Assembly (NCBI RefSeq): GCF_000020565.1
Contig: NC_010830.1
Span: forward strand, 310,001-374,000
Length of the DNA: 64,000 nucleotides
Reading direction: 5' to 3'
Source of the DNA: Candidatus Amoebophilus asiaticus 5a2
Lineage (GTDB): Bacteria; Bacteroidota; Bacteroidia; Cytophagales; Amoebophilaceae
In this document: positions 59,840 to 64,000 of the stretch, one piece after another
Position numbering within the stretch: the stretch's first letter is position 1
How the letters are laid out: every line of letters starts with the position of its first letter
Program-made: the position numbers and the translations under genes
The notes under the pieces: model-generated
The model's input: only the letters and a program-made list of their open reading frames with translations
The model's database searches: none
What the model was told of the DNA's origin: nothing

Positions 59840-60790
59840 CTATTCCTTTACCATACCCATTTTACAAAACTTTTCTATGCGCTCTTCCATCCTTTTATCA
59901 GATTTTACCTTATTAAGAGTTTCAAGCTGTTTAAGTATTTCTGTTTTTACAGTTAAGGCTATTTCTTGAGGATTTCTATGGGCGCCACCCAGAGGTTCTG
60001 CAATAATCCCGTCAATAAGATTGAGTTTTTGCATATCAGCTGCTGTTAGTTTTAACACTTCGGCTGCTTGTTCCTTATAATCCCAGCTTTTCCAAAGTAT
60101 GGAAGCACACGATTCAGGGGAAATAACAGAGTACCATGTATTTTCTAACATCAATATCCTGTCTCCTACAGCTATACCCAGCGCACCACCCGAAGCTCCC
60201 TCTCCAATAATAATGCATATGATTGGCACGCGGATATCAAACATACTTTGTATGTTCTTTGCAATCGCTTCTGCTTGTCCATGCTCTTCCGCTTCTAAGC
60301 CTGGATAAGCACCCGGCGTATCTATTAGAGTTACAATAGGCTTATTAAATTTTTCAGCGAGCTTCATTAAGCGTAAGGCTTTTCTATACCCTTCTGGATT
60401 AGCCATGCCAAAGTTTCTAGCTTGTCGTTCTTTAGTAGTTCTACCTTTTTGATGCCCTATTAGCATAATGGTTTGATTGTCCAATCTAGCAAAACCACCT
60501 ACAATAGCAGGGTCATCTTTGCCAGTACGGTCGCCATGTAAGGATATAAAATCATTAGTCATATGGGTAATATAATCTAATGTATAGGGTCTGTCGGCAT
60601 GTCTAGAGAGCTGTACACGTTGCCAGGGTGTTAAATTTTTAAAGGTTTCTGCTTGTAGTGTCTTTATTTGTTCCTCTAGTTTTTGGATGGGTTGTAAAAG
60701 CTTGCTTGCTTTTCTCTGAGCAGCTTTTGCTTTCATAGCCGCTAATTTTTCCTCCAGAAGTGCAATGGGTTTTTCAAATTCTAAAAGCAT
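59840..60790 (-). CDS. accA: Acetyl-CoA carboxylase carboxyltransferase subunit alpha
   Basis: This subunit transfers the carboxyl group from biotin to acetyl-CoA, the first step of fatty-acid synthesis, together with AccD. It has 316 residues: a helical N-terminus (residues 1-45), then the crotonase-fold core with [30 protein letters not shown] and [20 protein letters not shown]. Complete. It supplies the fatty-acid precursors used by the lipid A and phospholipid genes in this window. Confidence 0.97.
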   Translation of the reverse strand: MLLEFEKPIALLEEKLAAMKAKAAQRKASKLLQPIQKLEEQIKTLQAETFKNLTPWQRVQLSRHADRPYTLDYITHMTNDFISLHGDRTGKDDPAIVGGFARLDNQTIMLIGHQKGRTTKERQARNFGMANPEGYRKALRLMKLAEKFNKPIVTLIDTPGAYPGLEAEEHGQAEAIAKNIQSMFDIRVPIICIIIGEGASGGALGIAVGDRILMLENTWYSVISPESCASILWKSWDYKEQAAEVLKLTAADMQKLNLIDGIIAEPLGGAHRNPQEIALTVKTEILKQLETLNKVKSDKRMEERIEKFCKMGMVKE

Positions 60791-61072
60791 ACTTTTTTCT
60801 TTAAATATTTTTTAAAATTTCTAGATGTCTAAGCCATTATACATAGTAATTGATAAGATTTTCCCAAGCGATTGGTTAAATTCTTCTTACACTACTAAGA
60901 CTAAAGTTGGTATAATAACTGAAAAGGTCTTTGCAAAACTAAGATTGATTTTAAGTATAACCTAATTCTTTTGTTGTATCTATCAAAATATCAAACTTTT
61001 GTAATATCTTTGAAAAATCTTACGCATGAGTTAATCAATTCAGTAAGTTAAAAAGATTGCTATAATACAAAC

Positions 61073-61146
61073 GGTCTGGTAGTTCAGTTGGTTAGAATGC
61101 CTGCCTGTCACGCAGGAGGTCGCGGGTTCGAGTCCCGTCCAGACCG
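61073..61146 (+). tRNA. tRNA-Asp (GTC)
   Basis: The 74-nt cloverleaf has an acceptor stem GGTCTGG/CCAGACC, a D-arm AGTTCAGTTGGTTAGAAT, an anticodon stem CCTGC/GCAGG with loop CTGTCAC (anticodon GTC) and a T-arm GCGGGTTCGAGTCCCGT. The discriminator base is G, as in tRNA-Asp. CCA is not encoded. A short hairpin with a T run (GCTTTTTTAAGC) follows. Confidence 0.97.
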
Positions 61147-61528
61147 CTTTTTTAAGCGCTTTATATTGTCAGACGCCAGTAGTTTTTATCTATTTCTCAT
61201 TAAGTTTCTCCTTACACTCCATAGTCAGGTCTTTTCAATTGTTATTGGAGTATAACCCACATATTCTGGATAAATTTATTGTATTTTCATCTTAACTATT
61301 GCTCTATATTCCCTTTATGCTGATACCAGGGTAGATATTAAGATATCTTTTGAAAAGAATGCTGGAATCAAGTATCTTGGCTTAATAATAATTTAAATAG
61401 AATTTATAATTGTAAGCCCTATTACTAAATAGTAATAGCTGGTGTAAACAGACATATAAATAGATAATGTACGTTTCTTTTTAAAAAAGATAAAAGAAAT
61501 TTATAGATTAAAATAGACTAAACTACCA
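61147..61528. other. Intergenic region after tRNA-Asp
   Basis: About 380 bp, AT-rich. It starts with a possible terminator (GCTTTTTTAAGC at 61146-61157) and otherwise shows no recognised feature. The promoter of the deacetylase gene should be at its right end. Confidence 0.5.
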
Positions 61529-62554
61529 ATGTACTACCTGACCTCGACAGTTATTGCTAGATATTTCCTTGGATGCTTGATAATTTTTATAGGATTTTTT
61601 CATTCTGTAATGGCTAACCAGCTAACAGAAGATACAGAAAAGCTACTACCTCAGGAAGCAGTAGGGATAAGTGAACCACTAGGAGAAATAGCCTTTAGTT
61701 TAGATGATGCCCCCATGCCTAGCACAGCTATTTTTAATGGTGTTGAAAAAACAGAAAGGATCATACAAGCATTGCAAGATGCTAATTGCCCTGCGGTAGG
61801 TATTTTTGCTATAGGCAAATATGCGCATACACCCACTGGATTAAAGCGATTGCACATGTATGCAGAGGCAGGCCATATTATAGCTAACCACTCTTATAGT
61901 CATTATAAACTTAATGATATTACTGCCCAAGACTTCATAGAAGATATCAAGAAGGCTCACGAGATTTTAAGCCCATTGCCCAGCTTTAAATTACTATTTA
62001 GGTTTCCTTATTTAGCTGAGGGTAAAGATGAAGTTCAACGCCAAGAAGTTATACAATATTTGCAATCTATGGGTTATCGAGAAGGCTATATTACCGTTAA
62101 TAATCACGACTACTATATGAGTAAGTTGCTGGTTGATGCAGTTAAAGCAGGCAAAATAATTGATCACGAGAAGCTTAAAAACTTATACGTTAGTATCCTA
62201 TGGGATTGTATCATAAGTGTTGATAAGCTATCGCACAAAGTATTAAATAGAAAGGTAAAGCATGTACTTTTACTACACGAAAATGATTTAGCAGCGCTTT
62301 TTATAGGGGACCTTATAGAACATATCCGTAAACAAGGGTGGAAAATTATTTCTATTGAGGAAGCTTATGAAGATCCACTAGCCCTAATGCCTGTTACTAA
62401 TACATATAGTTTGGTGGGACGCTTGGGAGCTATAGCGATACAAAAGGGCCTGGATAAAAAGCTGGCAGTATTTCCAGAAACGGCCGAATATAGTTATATA
62501 CCTAGAGCTTTAAAACAACAGCAAATATTCAAAAGTCCCGTATTTAACCCTTAG
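61529..62554 (+). CDS. Exported polysaccharide deacetylase (NodB domain)
   Basis: The 341-residue protein has an N-terminal signal (hydrophobic stretch at about residues 12-28, then MANQ). The NodB motifs are SLDDAP (motif 1, usually TFDDGP; both metal-site Asp kept), HSYSH (motif 2) and RFPYLAEG (motif 3). These enzymes remove acetyl groups from chitin, peptidoglycan or other polymers in the envelope or outside the cell. The substrate is not readable. polA starts 2 bp after its stop, so they may share a transcript. Confidence 0.9.
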   Translation: MYYLTSTVIARYFLGCLIIFIGFFHSVMANQLTEDTEKLLPQEAVGISEPLGEIAFSLDDAPMPSTAIFNGVEKTERIIQALQDANCPAVGIFAIGKYAHTPTGLKRLHMYAEAGHIIANHSYSHYKLNDITAQDFIEDIKKAHEILSPLPSFKLLFRFPYLAEGKDEVQRQEVIQYLQSMGYREGYITVNNHDYYMSKLLVDAVKAGKIIDHEKLKNLYVSILWDCIISVDKLSHKVLNRKVKHVLLLHENDLAALFIGDLIEHIRKQGWKIISIEEAYEDPLALMPVTNTYSLVGRLGAIAIQKGLDKKLAVFPETAEYSYIPRALKQQQIFKSPVFNP

Positions 62555-62556
62555 CT

Positions 62557-64000
62557 ATGGCTACTACTAATAAACCTAAATTATTCCTCTTAGATGCGTT
62601 GGCCCTTATTTACCGGGCTCATTTCGCTTTTATTAAGAATCCTAGAATTACTTCAAAAGGCCTTAATACCAGTGCTACTTTGGGTTTTACCAACACTTTA
62701 GTAGAGGTCATTACTAAAGAGAAGCCAAGCCACATCATTGTAGCCTTTGATACTGGAGCACCTACGCATAGACATACGGCTTTCCCAGCTTATAAAGAAC
62801 ACAGGCCTTCCCAGCCCGAAGATATTACGGTTGCTATTCCCTATGTAAAAAAAATCTTAAAAGCCTTTCGTATACCTGTACTATTGCTCGAAGGCTATGA
62901 GGCGGATGATATTATTGGAACGTTGGCTCGGCAGGCTGCCGTACAAGGGTTCGAAGTGTACATGATGACGCCTGATAAAGATTTTGCACAATTGGTAGAT
63001 GATCATATTTATATATATAAGCCAGCTTTTATGGGCAATGGCGTAGCCATTCTAGATAGGCAGGCGGTATTAGAAAAATGGGGTATATCGAACGTAGATC
63101 AAATAAGGGATCTGCTTGCACTCCAGGGCGATGCTGTGGATAATATTCCGGGTATACCCAGTATTGGAATAAAAACAGCACAGAAACTAATACAGCAGTT
63201 TGGGACTTTAGAAAACTTATTAGCCAACGCTGATCAGTTAACTGGGAAGCTGCAAGAGAATGTAGTAAAATATGCACAGCAGGGCATTTTATCTAAAGAA
63301 TTGGCTACGATACATACAGAAGTGCCTATACAGTTTGATGCTGAAGAGAGTCGGTACCAAGGTCCTGATCCTGTAGCGCTTAAGGAAATTTTTCAAGAGT
63401 TAGAATTTAATTCGCTAACAAGACGTTTATTAGGAGAAGACAACTATAACACAAAAAGGACTCCCGGCACTCAAGCCAACTTATTTGATTTCACACCTAC
63501 TGACCAGCCAACCGCAGAAACGGCTTCTGTATATCTTGATCCTGCTCCATTTCGTAATATTTATACTACAAAGCATCAATATTATCTTATAGATACACCG
63601 TCTTTACGGCAAAATTTGATTAATTATCTAAAACTTCAGGATACTTTCTGCTTTGATACAGAAACTACTAGCCTAGATCCCTACCAAGCGCAGCTTGTCG
63701 GGATTTCATTTGCTTACTACCCTGGTGAGGCGTACTATGTACCTATTCCAGCAGAAAGGAAGGCTGCGCAAGCAATTATTGAAGAGTTCCGCCCATTACT
63801 TGAAAGTACTACCCAGTGTAAAGTAGGCCAGAATTTAAAATACGATAACCTTATTCTACGCACTTATGGCATAGAAGTAGCGCCTCCTATTTTTGATACC
63901 ATGGTAGCGCATTACCTGGTAGCACCTGATAAACCTCATAACATGAATGCTATTGCCGAAAGCTATCTTAATTATGCACCTATTCCTATAGAGGCTTTAA
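62557..64000 (+). CDS. polA: DNA polymerase I (5' part; continues past window end)
   Basis: The ATG at 62557 gives MATTNKPKLFLLDALALIYR. Residues 1 to about 300 are the 5'-3' exonuclease domain (GYEADDIIGTLA, TPDKDFAQLV, LQGDAVDNIPGIPSIGIKTA). The 3'-5' proofreading domain begins near 355, with Exo I FDTETTS (D367 and E369) intact, unlike the inactive domain in some homologues. The polymerase domain lies beyond the window. The open frame is unbroken to base 64000. Confidence 0.96.
   Translation, partial: MATTNKPKLFLLDALALIYRAHFAFIKNPRITSKGLNTSATLGFTNTLVEVITKEKPSHIIVAFDTGAPTHRHTAFPAYKEHRPSQPEDITVAIPYVKKILKAFRIPVLLLEGYEADDIIGTLARQAAVQGFEVYMMTPDKDFAQLVDDHIYIYKPAFMGNGVAILDRQAVLEKWGISNVDQIRDLLALQGDAVDNIPGIPSIGIKTAQKLIQQFGTLENLLANADQLTGKLQENVVKYAQQGILSKELATIHTEVPIQFDAEESRYQGPDPVALKEIFQELEFNSLTRRLLGEDNYNTKRTPGTQANLFDFTPTDQPTAETASVYLDPAPFRNIYTTKHQYYLIDTPSLRQNLINYLKLQDTFCFDTETTSLDPYQAQLVGISFAYYPGEAYYVPIPAERKAAQAIIEEFRPLLESTTQCKVGQNLKYDNLILRTYGIEVAPPIFDTMVAHYLVAPDKPHNMNAIAESYLNYAPIPIEAL

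Overview
The window comes from an AT-rich genome of the Bacteroidetes. Several points support this: a fused lpxC-fabZ gene, the block parA-parB-DUF5683-dapB-lepB, an archaeal-type proS, and many lipoproteins with a lipobox. The many decayed insertion sequences, together with lipoproteins carrying Sel1 and leucine-rich repeats, point to an intracellular symbiont of amoebae or arthropods. 'Candidatus Amoebophilus asiaticus' or a close relative such as Cardinium fits best. This assignment is by recognition; no search was run.

Layout. 1-3342 holds mfd (minus strand, 3' end outside the window). 3664-4110 is a decayed IS1-like copy, followed by a parS-like site just before mnmG. 4381-10590 is a plus-strand housekeeping run: mnmG, glyA, an M16 peptidase and proS. 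10721-11252 is a small inverted-repeat element (MITE) abutting a transposase fragment. 11263-14988 holds pepP, an alkyltransferase-like gene, an orphan lipoprotein with a clear terminator, and ybeY. 15114-17811 is a phospholipid pair (plsB-like and gpsA). 17877-19641 is an alkylation-repair pair (ada and alkD). gpmI, the lipid A genes lpxD, lpxC/fabZ and lpxA, and ddl follow. 27264-30651 holds a Nudix gene, uvrB, a DUF167 gene and chaB.

The AT-rich gap at 30880-31235 carries a cluster of DnaA-box sequences and is the best oriC candidate. To its right lie an IS5 element, a putative exported metalloprotease or barrel protein, apbE, ruvB, folA and cinA, an IS1-like element nested inside a second MITE, and rnpB with lepB. 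dapB, DUF5683, parB, parA, groEL and groES follow. A third MITE sits inside a decayed IS982-like element with a perfect 8-bp target duplication. With parS at 4.3 kb, oriC at 31 kb and parAB at 43 kb, the window looks origin-proximal.

47.9-59.5 kb is the accessory part. After recG comes a very large lipoprotein gene ending in a GH24 muramidase domain, split in two by a dead IS5 element. It is followed by a small lipoprotein gene, a fragment of a second muramidase-gene copy cut by another IS, a Sel1 plus LRR lipoprotein, and an LRR lipoprotein that appears frameshifted and is flanked by a 25-bp inverted repeat. The window closes with accA, tRNA-Asp, a polysaccharide deacetylase and the 5' part of polA.
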